From the NCBI RefSeq assembly GCF_011044155.1, contig NZ_CP049056.1, positions 3,724,001 to 3,788,000 of the forward strand: a stretch of DNA of 64,000 bases, in the 5' to 3' direction. The DNA comes from Pikeienuella piscinae. GTDB taxonomy: Bacteria > Pseudomonadota > Alphaproteobacteria > Rhodobacterales > Rhodobacteraceae. Within the stretch, counting starts at the first letter, position 1. Each line of letters begins with the position of its first letter. This document shows positions 8,878 to 18,076 of the stretch, in pieces. The notes below the pieces were generated by a model. It saw nothing but the letters and a program-made list of their open reading frames with translations, made no database searches and was not told the DNA's origin. A program made the position numbers and the translations under genes.

Positions 8878-11834
8878 TCCGGCTGTTCGACACTCCGGGC
8901 CCGCGCGTCTTCGCCCTTCCGCCCGGCGCCGACTTCGTGTCCGGCCTCGTCTCCGGCCTGCGCGACAGGTTGGCGGGTCAGCCGCCCGAAGCTGTCGCCG
9001 GCGTCGAGGTTGCGCTCAATACAAGGCGCGCCGAGCGCGCGGCGCGTGAAGCGTTCGAGGCGGCGGGCAAGGCGGTCTTCCTCCCCCGTCTCATCAATAT
9101 CGAGGACCTCGCCACCGGGCGGACGGACGCGCCGGCGGCGGTCGGTCGTCTTGATCGGCTGCTTGCGCTGATGAAGATGGTTGGCGCGCTGCTTGCCGCG
9201 CGACCTAAGCTTGGCCCGGCAGCAGCCGCAGGGCCGTTGGCGGAATCGCTCGCGGCTCTTCTTGATGAGTTCCAGCGCGAGGGGATCGCGCTCGCCGCGC
9301 TGGACCGCGCGGTCGATGTGGATCAGGCGGCGCACTGGCGCCGGGTTCTGGAGTTTCTCCAATTGGTGCGGGAGCTCTGGCCGGCGCAACTGGCGGCCGG
9401 AACCGCCGCTAGCGATCCGGAGGCGCGGCGGCGCGGTGAGGTCGAGGCGCTGGTCGCGGCATGGCGGACGGCGCCGCCCGATCGGCCGGTCATCGCCGCC
9501 GGGTCCACCGGCTCGACCAGAACGCGGGCCGATCTTCTGGTCGCGGTCGCCGGAGCGCCGCAGGGCGCGGTGGTGCTTTCGGGTTTCGATTTTGCGCTCG
9601 ACGCCGAAGGCTGGGCGGGGGTGACGCCGGACCATCCGCAATACGGCCACGCGCGGCTTCTGGACCGGCTTGGCTTGACGCGCGACGACGTTCGTCCGTG
9701 GTCGGGAATGGCGGAACCCGGCGCGCGTGCGGCGCTCCTCGCCGAGACGCTGCGCCCGGCGCCTGTCACCCATCGCTGGCGCGCGGCGCTGCCCGCGCTC
9801 GCGCGCGACGCGGCGGCGGCGACTGAAGGGTTGGAGCTGATCGAAGCGGCGAGCCCGGCGCGCGAAGCGGACGCTATCGCGCTGGCGATGCGCGCGGCGC
9901 TCGAGCGGCCCGGAGGGCGGATCGCGCTGGTGACGCCGGATCGGAATCTCGCTCGCCGGGTGACGGCCGCGCTTGGGCGGTGGGGGCTGAATCCGGACGA
10001 TTCGAGCGGTCCGCCGCTGGCGCAGACGCCGCCGGGCGTTCTGGTCACGATGATCGCGGAGTTGCTTTGCCGGCCTTTCGACCGGGTGACGCTGCTGGCG
10101 CTTCTGAAGCATCCGCTGACCGCGGCCGGGCCAGAACGGAAGGAACATCTTCAGGGCGTCTGGCGGCTGGAGCGCGCCGGACTTCGCCGACGCCAGATCG
10201 CGCTCCGTCTCGATTCCGTTGCGGCGATCGAGGCGATGAACGTCAAGGAGCCGGCGGGAGGGGAAGCGCCGCTCGCCGATGACGCGCTCCGCGCCGCCCT
10301 GACCGCGCTCAGGCCGTGGGGCGCGCGGAAGCCGCTGGCGGCGATGGTCGCGGACCACCGGCGCGCGGCGGAGGCGTTGGCCGGCCCTGCGCTCTACGAG
10401 AAGGAGGCGGGCGAGGCGCTGAAGGCGGCGTTCGATCGGTTCTCTGAGGCCGCCGGGAATTTCGGCGAAACCGCCCCCGGCGATTATCCGGAACTCCTCG
10501 CCGCTGCGCTGGCTGATGCCGGCGAGGTGCGCGAGGAGCCCTGGGCGCCGCATCCGCGGCTCAAGATCTGGGGACCGCTCGAAGCACGAAGCCAGATGGC
10601 GGAAACGGTGATACTGGGCGGGCTCAACGAAGGGTCATGGCCGGCGCCGCCGGCCATCGATCCCTGGCTCAGCCGACCGATGCGCGAGAAGATCGGCCTG
10701 CCGTCGCCGGAGCGGCGCGTCGGCCTTTCCGCGCATGACTTCATGCAATGCGCCGCCGCCCCCCGCGCCATCTTGAGCCGCGCGTTGAAGGCCGAGGGCG
10801 CGCCGACCACGCCGGCGCGTTGGCTTTCGCGACTGACCGCGCTTCTGGGCGCCGTCGATGGCGGCGCGCCGCTTGCCGCGATCCGGGCGCGGGGCGCGCG
10901 CTGGAGCGGGTTGGCGGAGCGGATCGGGACGCCGGATTTCGAGATTCCGCCTGCCTCGCGCCCCGCTCCGCGCCCGCCCGTCGCCGCGCGTCCGCGCCGA
11001 CTGTCCGTCACGCGGATCGAGACGCTTATCCGCGACCCGTATTCGATCTACGCTCGTGAGATCCTGCGACTGCGGGCGCTCGACGAGCCGGGCGCGGCGG
11101 CCGATCAGCGCGACCGGGGCGAAGTGTTGCACGAGGTCGTCGAACGTTTCATCGTTGCGACGAAGGCGGCGTGGCCGGGCAGGGAGGCGGCGGCGGCGCA
11201 TTTTGACCGGATCGCGGCAGAGGTCGTCGCCGCTTCGGTCGCCGCGCCGGTTCAGGCCCTCGCCTGGGAGGCGCGGCTCGCTCGCGTCAGGGACTGGTTC
11301 CTGGAACGGGAGGAAGCGCGCCGCGAGGGCGGGGCGCCGCTGGCGCTGGAGGCGTCCGGCGCGCTCGATTTCACCACTGCGGGCGGGAGATTCACGCTGC
11401 GCGGGCGCGCCGACCGGATCGACGCGCTCTCAACCGGCGGCTACGCGATCTATGATTACAAGGCGCAGTCGATCCCCTCGGAAAACCAGATGAGGATCTT
11501 TCAGAAGCAGCTTCCGCTTCTCGCGCTGATCGTCTCGAACGCCGGTCTGGACGAGGTTCCGGCGGGGCCGGTCGAACGGCTCGCCTATCTCAGCCTGTCG
11601 GGCGACGGCAAGGGCGGGCTGGAGCGCGATGCGCCGCTGGAGGCGGACGCGCTGGCGCGGCTCGTAGCGTTGCTCGAAGCCTATGAGGAGCCGGATCGCA
11701 CCTATCCGCCCCGAGCCTATCCTGAAGTGATGAACTACGCTTCAGATTACGACCATCTCTCACGCTATGGCGAGTGGGACGACGCGCCGCCCTCCGCGCC
11801 GCCGCCGGGGACGCCCCCGCGGAGCGCGTCATGA
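8874..11834 (+). CDS. addB: Double-strand break repair protein AddB (alphaproteobacterial type)
   Basis: A 986-residue partner of AddA in the helicase-nuclease that processes DNA double-strand breaks for RecA. The N-terminal two thirds is a helicase-like scaffold, with AAGSTGSTRTRA in the position of a P-loop. The C-terminal PD-(D/E)XK nuclease domain (about 715-960) has GEVLHEVVERF and the catalytic segment YDYKAQSIPS. The start is GTG within the murU stop (GTGA). Long antisense frames across this gene are GC-rich shadows. Confidence 0.94.
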   Translation: MIRLFDTPGPRVFALPPGADFVSGLVSGLRDRLAGQPPEAVAGVEVALNTRRAERAAREAFEAAGKAVFLPRLINIEDLATGRTDAPAAVGRLDRLLALMKMVGALLAARPKLGPAAAAGPLAESLAALLDEFQREGIALAALDRAVDVDQAAHWRRVLEFLQLVRELWPAQLAAGTAASDPEARRRGEVEALVAAWRTAPPDRPVIAAGSTGSTRTRADLLVAVAGAPQGAVVLSGFDFALDAEGWAGVTPDHPQYGHARLLDRLGLTRDDVRPWSGMAEPGARAALLAETLRPAPVTHRWRAALPALARDAAAATEGLELIEAASPAREADAIALAMRAALERPGGRIALVTPDRNLARRVTAALGRWGLNPDDSSGPPLAQTPPGVLVTMIAELLCRPFDRVTLLALLKHPLTAAGPERKEHLQGVWRLERAGLRRRQIALRLDSVAAIEAMNVKEPAGGEAPLADDALRAALTALRPWGARKPLAAMVADHRRAAEALAGPALYEKEAGEALKAAFDRFSEAAGNFGETAPGDYPELLAAALADAGEVREEPWAPHPRLKIWGPLEARSQMAETVILGGLNEGSWPAPPAIDPWLSRPMREKIGLPSPERRVGLSAHDFMQCAAAPRAILSRALKAEGAPTTPARWLSRLTALLGAVDGGAPLAAIRARGARWSGLAERIGTPDFEIPPASRPAPRPPVAARPRRLSVTRIETLIRDPYSIYAREILRLRALDEPGAAADQRDRGEVLHEVVERFIVATKAAWPGREAAAAHFDRIAAEVVAASVAAPVQALAWEARLARVRDWFLEREEARREGGAPLALEASGALDFTTAGGRFTLRGRADRIDALSTGGYAIYDYKAQSIPSENQMRIFQKQLPLLALIVSNAGLDEVPAGPVERLAYLSLSGDGKGGLERDAPLEADALARLVALLEAYEEPDRTYPPRAYPEVMNYASDYDHLSRYGEWDDAPPSAPPPGTPPRSAS

Positions 11835-14800
11835 CTGTGGTCGAGCACCCGGCCGCCGCGGCGCAACGGCGGGCGGCCGACCCGTCCGGTTCGGCCTGGG
11901 TCGCGGCGAACGCCGGGGCGGGAAAGACCAAGGTGCTGACGGAGCGCGTCGCGCGGCTGCTGCTGGCGGGCGCGCGGCCGCAGAAAATTCTCTGTCTAAC
12001 TTACACCAAGGCCGCCGCGGCCGAGATGCGCAGTCGCCTCTTCGCGATGCTCGGCGGGTGGGCGATGGCGGATGACGCGACGCTGGCGGCGGATTTGCGG
12101 GATCTGACAGGCGGCGAAACCCCGCCCGACTTCGAGCGCGCGCGGCGGCTTTTCGCGCAGGCGCTGGAGACGCCCGGTGGCCTGAAGATTCAGACCATCC
12201 ATGCGTTCTGTGACAATCTTCTGCGCCGCTTCCCGCTCGAAGCCGGAGCGCCGCCCGGTTTCCGGGTGATGGAGGAACGCGAACGCGCGGCGCTGATCGA
12301 GGAGGTGCTCACCAGGATCGCATCGGGCGAAGCGCGCGGCGCGATCGCGGCCGTCGCGGAAGAGAAGAACGAGAGCGGCATCGTCGAACTGGCGCAATTC
12401 GTCGCGGCTCACCCGGCGCTTTTCCCGGATCCGGCGGATGAGGTCGGGCTTTGCGCGCTGTTCGGCGTCCCCGATCCACCAGATGAAGGCGCGGCGCTGG
12501 CGAGAGCGATGGATGCGCTCGATCCGGCGGCCTTGTCGCGGATGATCATCGCCTGGGGCGCCGGCGCCCCAGGCGATCGGGAGAAGGCCGCGAACCTGAC
12601 CGCCGCGAAGCCGGACAGCGCCGCCGTCGCGGCCGAGCTTCAGACCGCGCTGCTGAAGAAGACCGGCGAGCCGCGAAAGAACCCGGCGAGCAAGGGCGCG
12701 CAGGCGGCGGAGCCGGACTGGCGCGCGCTCTGCGACCATCTGACCGAAGTCGCGCTGGCGGCGCGGGAGGCGCGACTGGCGGCCGCGGCGGCGGCGCGGG
12801 CGATCCGGCTGGCGCGATTTGGCGCGGCGTTCGGCGCGGAATACGAGGCGGCGAAGGCGGCGCGCTCACTGCTCGACTTCAACGATCTCGTCGGTCGGGC
12901 GCGCGCTCTTCTCACCCGTTCGGAGATGGCGGCGTGGGCCCTCTACCGGCTCGATGGCGGGATCGAGCATATTCTTGTGGACGAGGCGCAGGACACCTCG
13001 CCAGGTCAGTGGGACGTGATCGACGCTATCGCAGCCGAGTTCCGCGCCGGCGCTGGAGCGCGGGCGGAGGCGCGCACCAGCTTCGTCGTCGGTGACGAAA
13101 AACAGTCGATCTACTCCTTTCAGGGCGCCGCGCCGCGCATGTTTGAGGAGATGCGCCAGCGCTTCAGAACAGGGCTCGAGCCGGTCGGCGGATTGAGGGA
13201 GGAGGCGCTGGACGTCTCGTTCCGTTCCGCTCCGGCGATCCTGCGGGCGGTGGATGCAGCTTTCGGGGGGGCGCGGGCCGAAGGGCTGACCGCCGCCGGA
13301 ACTCCGCCGCGTCACAGCGCATTTCATGCAACGCGCGCAGGGCGGGTCGAACTCTGGCCGCTGGCGCCGCCCGACCCGAAAGCCGAACCGCCCGAGCCTT
13401 GGTCGCCGGTCGATATGCCAGGGCGGCGCGATGCGCGGGTGAAGCTCGCCGACGTGGTCGCGGCGCATGTCGCCGCGCTCTGCGCCGGCGCGCGAATGCC
13501 GGGGGAGGGGGGGCGTCCGGTCGAGCCGGGCGATATCCTCATTCTCCTGCGCTCGCGTACGCAGATGATGGCGCCGCTCGTTCAGGGGCTGAAACGGCGC
13601 GGCGTGCCGGTGGCGGGGGCCGACCGGCTGGACCTGAACGCTTCGCTCGCTGTGCGCGATCTTCTGGCGCTGATGCGCTTCGCCGTGACGCCGGATGACG
13701 ATCTGACTCTGGCGGCGCTGCTTCGCTCGCCGCTTTTCGATGTCGACGAGGGGGGGCTTTTCGATCTCGCCCATGGCCGGAAAGGGACGCTGTGGCGTAG
13801 TCTTAGAGACGCCGCTGACCGCTGGCCACGGGAAGTCAGGCTGCTTTCGGAAGCGATGCGGGACGCGGATTTTCTGCGCCCCTACGAGTTCCTCGAAAAG
13901 GCGCTGCTCACGCCGGAGAGTCCGGGCCGCGACGGGCGGCGTCGGTTCATCGCCCGGCTCGGCCGGGACGCCGAAGACCCGATCGACGAGTTGCTGGCGC
14001 AGGCGCTGAGCTATGAAGCGACGGAAACCCCGAGCATCGAGGGTTTTCTCGGCTGGCTTGCGAACGGTTCGGTCGAGATCAAGCGCGAGAACGAGAGCGG
14101 GCGCGGCGAAGTCAGGGTGATGAGCGCGCACGGCGCGAAAGGGCTGCAGGCGCCCATCGTTATCCTGCCCGACACGATGGCGAAGCCGGATGCGCACCGG
14201 CGCGATCCGGTCGCGGAAATCGAAACCGCCGCTGGGCCGCGGGCGGTCTGGCGCGGGGTGAAGGGGCAGGAGCCGGAGATTCTGGCCCGGCTTCGCGATG
14301 CGGAGAGCGCCGCCGAAGCGGCGGAGCATCGGCGGCTTCTCTATGTCGCGATGACCCGCGCCGAAGACTGGCTGATCATCGCCGGCGCGGGCGAGGATGA
14401 CCCGGTCAAGACCGATGGGACCTGGTACGGTCAGGTTCGCGACGGCTTCGCCGAACTGAAGGTGAGCGAAGTGGATGCTCCCGGTGGACTTGGCCGGATG
14501 CTGCTGCATCTGGGCGCCGGCAAAAGTCGGAGGAAAAGGAAAGAGATCGCCGCGGCCGCGTCTGTCCCGGCCGAATCCTGGATGGAGGTTCGCCCGGCGG
14601 CGGAGCCTCTTCGGACGCTAAGGCGCCGGGCGGCGAGCGCGCTTGGCGAAATGACCGAAACTGGCGGCGCCGGCCTCGACCCGGCGGCGGCGCGGCTTCG
14701 CGGCGAGGCGATTCACGCGGCGCTTGAGCATGGCGCGACGGACCGGGACGCGTTCCGCCGGATTGTCGCCGGGATCGCGAAGCCCGATGCGTTCGACGAT

Positions 14801-15199
14801 GCGGCGCTCGACGAATGGCTTGCGGAGGCCGCTCGCGCCCGTGCGTTGCCGGAGGCGGCGACCTTCTTCGCTCCGGACGCGGTGGCGGAGGCGGCGGTTT
14901 CCGTGGAGATCGGCGACGCCCGCGTCTCCGGGCGGATCGACCGACTGCGCGTGACCGCCGATACGGCGGCGTTCGTCGATTTCAAATCGGACGCGGCTCC
15001 CCCCGCTACGGCGGCGGATACGCCGGTCGCCTATCTCGCGCAGATGGCCGCCTATCGTGAGGCGTTGCGCGGAATCTATCCGGGCCGCGCTGTCGCGGCG
15101 CATATCCTCTGGACCGCCGCGCCGCGGCTCGACCGGCTGCCGCCGGCGCTTCTCGATACGGCGTTTGCGGGCGTCCGGCGTGACGCCCAGGCGTCTTGA
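11831..15199 (+). CDS. addA: Double-strand break repair helicase-nuclease AddA
   Basis: A 1122-residue UvrD/Rep-type (SF1) helicase with a C-terminal nuclease. I chose the ATG overlapping the addB stop (ATGA). Walker A is ANAGAGKTKVLTERV, motif II is VDEAQDTSP, motif III is VGDEKQSIYSFQGA, motif V includes SAHGAKGLQAPIV and motif VI is LLYVAMTRAEDWL. The C-terminal nuclease has VDFKSDAAPP and YLAQMAAYREAL. It works with AddB to unwind and trim DNA ends. Order addB-addA-trxA is usual in Rhodobacterales. Confidence 0.96.
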   Translation: MTVVEHPAAAAQRRAADPSGSAWVAANAGAGKTKVLTERVARLLLAGARPQKILCLTYTKAAAAEMRSRLFAMLGGWAMADDATLAADLRDLTGGETPPDFERARRLFAQALETPGGLKIQTIHAFCDNLLRRFPLEAGAPPGFRVMEERERAALIEEVLTRIASGEARGAIAAVAEEKNESGIVELAQFVAAHPALFPDPADEVGLCALFGVPDPPDEGAALARAMDALDPAALSRMIIAWGAGAPGDREKAANLTAAKPDSAAVAAELQTALLKKTGEPRKNPASKGAQAAEPDWRALCDHLTEVALAAREARLAAAAAARAIRLARFGAAFGAEYEAAKAARSLLDFNDLVGRARALLTRSEMAAWALYRLDGGIEHILVDEAQDTSPGQWDVIDAIAAEFRAGAGARAEARTSFVVGDEKQSIYSFQGAAPRMFEEMRQRFRTGLEPVGGLREEALDVSFRSAPAILRAVDAAFGGARAEGLTAAGTPPRHSAFHATRAGRVELWPLAPPDPKAEPPEPWSPVDMPGRRDARVKLADVVAAHVAALCAGARMPGEGGRPVEPGDILILLRSRTQMMAPLVQGLKRRGVPVAGADRLDLNASLAVRDLLALMRFAVTPDDDLTLAALLRSPLFDVDEGGLFDLAHGRKGTLWRSLRDAADRWPREVRLLSEAMRDADFLRPYEFLEKALLTPESPGRDGRRRFIARLGRDAEDPIDELLAQALSYEATETPSIEGFLGWLANGSVEIKRENESGRGEVRVMSAHGAKGLQAPIVILPDTMAKPDAHRRDPVAEIETAAGPRAVWRGVKGQEPEILARLRDAESAAEAAEHRRLLYVAMTRAEDWLIIAGAGEDDPVKTDGTWYGQVRDGFAELKVSEVDAPGGLGRMLLHLGAGKSRRKRKEIAAAASVPAESWMEVRPAAEPLRTLRRRAASALGEMTETGGAGLDPAAARLRGEAIHAALEHGATDRDAFRRIVAGIAKPDAFDDAALDEWLAEAARARALPEAATFFAPDAVAEAAVSVEIGDARVSGRIDRLRVTADTAAFVDFKSDAAPPATAADTPVAYLAQMAAYREALRGIYPGRAVAAHILWTAAPRLDRLPPALLDTAFAGVRRDAQAS

Positions 15200-15286
15200 C
15201 CGGTCGGCGGCGGCTGCATATTTTCCTTTTCCGCGCCGAGAAAGAACTAGCCCCCGAAGGCGCTGCGTTTTGAAAGAGAGGCCCTT

Positions 15287-15607
15287 ATGGCTACCGTCGC
15301 TGTTACCGATGCGAGTTTCGATACCGACGTTCTGAAGGCCGACAAGCCAGTCGTGGTCGACTTCTGGGCCGAATGGTGCGGTCCCTGCAAGCAGATCGGC
15401 CCGTCGCTGGAAGAGATCGCCGCAGAAATGGGCGATGATGTGATCATCGCCAAGGTGAATATCGACGATAACCCGAATGCGCCTTCCCGCTACGGCGTTC
15501 GGGGGATTCCGACCATGATCCTGTTCAAGGATGGTCAGGCCGCCTCAACCAAGGTCGGCGCTGCGGCGAAAACCGCGATCGAGAGCTGGATTCGCGAGAC
15601 GATCTGA
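15287..15607 (+). CDS. trxA: Thioredoxin
   Basis: A 106-residue classical cytosolic thioredoxin: [10 protein letters not shown] with redox cysteines C31 and C34, and the cis-proline segment [12 protein letters not shown]. It reduces disulfides in target proteins using electrons from thioredoxin reductase. It lies 87 nt after addA, with a purine-rich ribosome binding site (AAAGAGAGG), and is followed directly by a strong terminator, so it may also be made from its own promoter. Confidence 0.97.
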   Translation: MATVAVTDASFDTDVLKADKPVVVDFWAEWCGPCKQIGPSLEEIAAEMGDDVIIAKVNIDDNPNAPSRYGVRGIPTMILFKDGQAASTKVGAAAKTAIESWIRETI

Positions 15608-15630
15608 CGTGAATCGGCGGAATGATTCAG

Positions 15631-15656
15631 GCCCGGCGGCGACGCCGGGCCTTTTT
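15631..15656 (+). terminator. Rho-independent terminator of trxA
   Basis: A perfect 8-bp GC-rich stem (GCCCGGCG / CGCCGGGC) with a GCGA tetraloop, followed by CTTTTTC. It starts 23 nt after the trxA stop and ends just before the convergent ABC-transporter gene. Confidence 0.92.
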
Positions 15657-15674
15657 CGTTCCGGGGCGGGCCGG

Positions 15675-16424
15675 TCAGAGGATCTGGCTGAGGAACTCCC
15701 GCGTGCGCGGATCGGAGGCGCGCTCGAAAAACGTCGCTGGCGGCCCGTGTTCGACGATCACGCCGCGATCCGTGAAATAGATATGATCGGCGATCTCGCG
15801 CGCGAATCCCATCTCGTGCGTCACCAGGATGCATGTCATTCCCTCCGCCGCGAGGTCCTTGATCGTCACCAGAACCTCCTTCACGGTTTCCGGGTCGAGC
15901 GCGGCGGTGACCTCGTCAAAGAGCATCACGTCGGGCTGCATGGCCAGCGAGCGGGCGATCGCCACGCGCTGCTGTTGGCCGCCCGACAACTCGCCGGGAT
16001 AGCTGTCTTCCTTCCCTTCCAGCCGGACCTTGGCGATTAGCGCCCGCGCCCGCGCCTCGACTTCCGCCCGGTCCTGTTTCAGCACTTTCAGCGGCGCCAT
16101 CATGACATTCTCTAGCGCGGTCTTGTGCGGAAAGAGATTGTATTGCTGGAACACCATCCCGACCTTCCGGCGTAGGGCCCGCTTGTCGAGTTTCGGATCG
16201 TGCACCGCGATTCCCTCGACGGTGATCGAGCCCTGCTGGATGTCGTTCAGGGCGTTGATGCAGCGGATCAGCGTCGACTTACCGGAGCCGGACGGCCCGA
16301 TGATGCAGATCACCTCGCCCTTCATCACGTCGATGCTGACGCCCTTCAACACTTCGAGATCACCGAAGGACTTGTGCACGTCGCGGATCGAGACGATGGG
16401 GGCGTCGGGCGTCCAGTCGGTCAT
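15675..16424 (-). CDS. Polar amino acid ABC transporter, ATP-binding protein
   Basis: A 249-residue ATPase: Walker A GPSGSGKSTLIRC, Q-loop MVFQQYNLFPHKT, signature LSGGQQQRVAIARSLA and Walker B VMLFDEVTAALDPE, the GlnQ/HisP/AapP pattern. The chosen start (MTDWTPDAP) has TGAGG at good spacing; another in-frame ATG 27 nt upstream would overlap the permease gene. It powers the importer made by the three upstream genes, in the order binding protein, permease, permease, ATPase. Polar amino acids are the likely cargo; the exact one is not readable. Confidence 0.93.
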   Translation of the reverse strand: MTDWTPDAPIVSIRDVHKSFGDLEVLKGVSIDVMKGEVICIIGPSGSGKSTLIRCINALNDIQQGSITVEGIAVHDPKLDKRALRRKVGMVFQQYNLFPHKTALENVMMAPLKVLKQDRAEVEARARALIAKVRLEGKEDSYPGELSGGQQQRVAIARSLAMQPDVMLFDEVTAALDPETVKEVLVTIKDLAAEGMTCILVTHEMGFAREIADHIYFTDRGVIVEHGPPATFFERASDPRTREFLSQIL

Positions 16425-16434
16425 GGCGCGAACC

Positions 16435-17319
16435 TCAGAGTTTGACGGCATATCGCCGCTCCAGCCTGATTGTCAGGCGCGCGATCGGATAGCAGTAGAG
16501 AAAGAAGCAGACGAGCGCGAACCCGTAAAACGGGACCAACAGCTCCGGCTGGTTGTTCTCCGCCTCCATCGCCTGGCGCGAAAGGGTTATGATCTCGCCG
16601 ACGCCGAGAAGTGAGCAGAGTGGCGTCGCCATGGTCAGGATGGCGTACCAGTTCATCCAGGGCGGGATCATCCGTCTGAAGACCTGAGGCAGAATGATCT
16701 GCCAGAGCGTCTGGTGACGGGAAAAGCCTAGCGCCTCGGCCGCCTCCCACTGCGCGGTCGGCGCGGACTGGATCGCGCCGCGGACGATCTCGGAGATATT
16801 CGCCATGACCGGCAGGCTGAGGCCGAACACCGCTTTCATCCAGGCCGGGATCTGGATGACAAGGCCGAAGACCCTGATTTCGAACGGCAGCGCCAGGAGA
16901 ACGATGAAGAGAATCACCAACCAGGGCGAGTTCCGGAAGAGTTGGGTGAAGAACCAGGCGAAACGGCGAACGACGCCGGTTCGCGATACCTGCCCGAGCC
17001 CGAGCATGACGCCGATCAGCGTTCCGATCAGCATCGCGAAGAGAGAGATGATGACGTTGAAGAGAAATCCGCTCTCCAGAAGGAATGGAATCCAGCGCAG
17101 AAGCGCCGCGAACGCGTCCGCCGTCCCGTAACCGCCCTGCGCTGCGGCGAGCGCGGGCCAGAGCGCCAGAAGGGCGAGGGGCGCCCAGAGCGGAAGCGCG
17201 CCGAGCCAGCGGCTGAAACCCAGTTCCGGCGGCGCATGCGCCGCTACGTCGAACGGCAGCAGGATCGGCAGGTCGGTACGCGCGCCGGCCGTCACGCCGG
17301 GGATCGCTCTATACGCCAT
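16435..17319 (-). CDS. Polar amino acid ABC transporter, permease (second subunit)
   Basis: A 294-residue HisM/GlnP-type permease. A cytoplasmic N-terminal tail of about 35 residues is followed by one extra helix (about 42-62), then the permease core with the segment QLFRNSPWLVILFIVL and the coupling EAA loop WEAAEALGFSRHQTLWQIILPQ. It overlaps the end of the first permease gene by 11 nt. It is shorter than the AapM/BztC permeases (about 380-430 residues), so this is a generic polar amino acid importer and not the classical Aap/Bzt general permease. Confidence 0.9.
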   Translation of the reverse strand: MAYRAIPGVTAGARTDLPILLPFDVAAHAPPELGFSRWLGALPLWAPLALLALWPALAAAQGGYGTADAFAALLRWIPFLLESGFLFNVIISLFAMLIGTLIGVMLGLGQVSRTGVVRRFAWFFTQLFRNSPWLVILFIVLLALPFEIRVFGLVIQIPAWMKAVFGLSLPVMANISEIVRGAIQSAPTAQWEAAEALGFSRHQTLWQIILPQVFRRMIPPWMNWYAILTMATPLCSLLGVGEIITLSRQAMEAENNQPELLVPFYGFALVCFFLYCYPIARLTIRLERRYAVKL

Positions 17320-18061
17320 AGCCGGGGATCTTCATGCGCCGCTCCCAGCCGTTCATCCCGAGGACGAGGATTCCGACGAGCCCGATATAGACGACGAACA
17401 GCAGCAGCATCGTCGGGTATTGCGCCGAAGGAAAATCGTTCCAGACCGAGACGGATTCATAGAGAAGCTCTGGCACCGCGATGGCGTAGGCTTGCGTCGT
17501 CGTCTTGACCAGATTGACCAGATTGTTGTTGAGCGCCGGGATCGAGACTCGGAGCGCCAGCGGAAAGACGATGTAGCCATAGGTCTGCGCGCGCGACATG
17601 CCGAGGCTTTCTGCCGCCTCTTGCGTCGCGTCAGGGACCGCTTCGATGCCGGCGCGGAAAATCTCCATATTGAAAGCGGCGGCGAAGAAGGAGAGCGAGA
17701 TGATCGCCCAGCCGACATTGGAGATGATCGGGATTTCCAGCCAGCCGTCCGGGCTGTAGCTCGGGGTGAATTGGCCGAGAGCGAAATAGAAAAAGAGCAA
17801 CTGGACGAGCGGCGGCGTGTTGCGGAAGAACTGGATATAGCCTTGCACGACGGCGCGGACCCATCGGCTCCGCGCGCCCTGCAGCCAGGCGCCGAGCACG
17901 CCGAGGACGACGCTCAGAATCACGCAGGCGATGCTGAGCCTGATCGTCATAAAGAGGCCGGACAGGATACGTCCGGCCTGCTTCTCGTCATAGAGCCAGA
18001 TGAAGTTCCAGCGCGGGTATTCCTCGGCGAGATGCCTGAAATACTCCTCGATTCCGGTCAC
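17309..18061 (-). CDS. Polar amino acid ABC transporter, permease (first subunit)
   Basis: A 250-residue HisQ/GlnP-type permease with a short N-terminal tail, about five helices, the signature YIQFFRNTPPLVQLLFFYF and the EAA loop QEAAESLGMSRAQTYGYIVF. It is 15 nt downstream of the binding-protein gene and overlaps the second permease by 11 nt, so the four genes form one operon. The two permeases are expected to form the heterodimeric membrane channel. Confidence 0.9.
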   Translation of the reverse strand: MTGIEEYFRHLAEEYPRWNFIWLYDEKQAGRILSGLFMTIRLSIACVILSVVLGVLGAWLQGARSRWVRAVVQGYIQFFRNTPPLVQLLFFYFALGQFTPSYSPDGWLEIPIISNVGWAIISLSFFAAAFNMEIFRAGIEAVPDATQEAAESLGMSRAQTYGYIVFPLALRVSIPALNNNLVNLVKTTTQAYAIAVPELLYESVSVWNDFPSAQYPTMLLLFVVYIGLVGILVLGMNGWERRMKIPGYGV

Positions 18062-18076
18062 CTGCTCCGACCGCCG

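Noticed and set aside
8691-10553. Minus-strand frame of 620 residues antisense to murU and addB
   Set aside because: Arg/Pro/Gly-rich low-complexity translation with no family features; high GC content makes long antisense frames common.
12866-14509. Minus-strand frame of 547 residues antisense to addA
   Set aside because: Composition typical of GC shadow frames; the sense frame has all AddA motifs.
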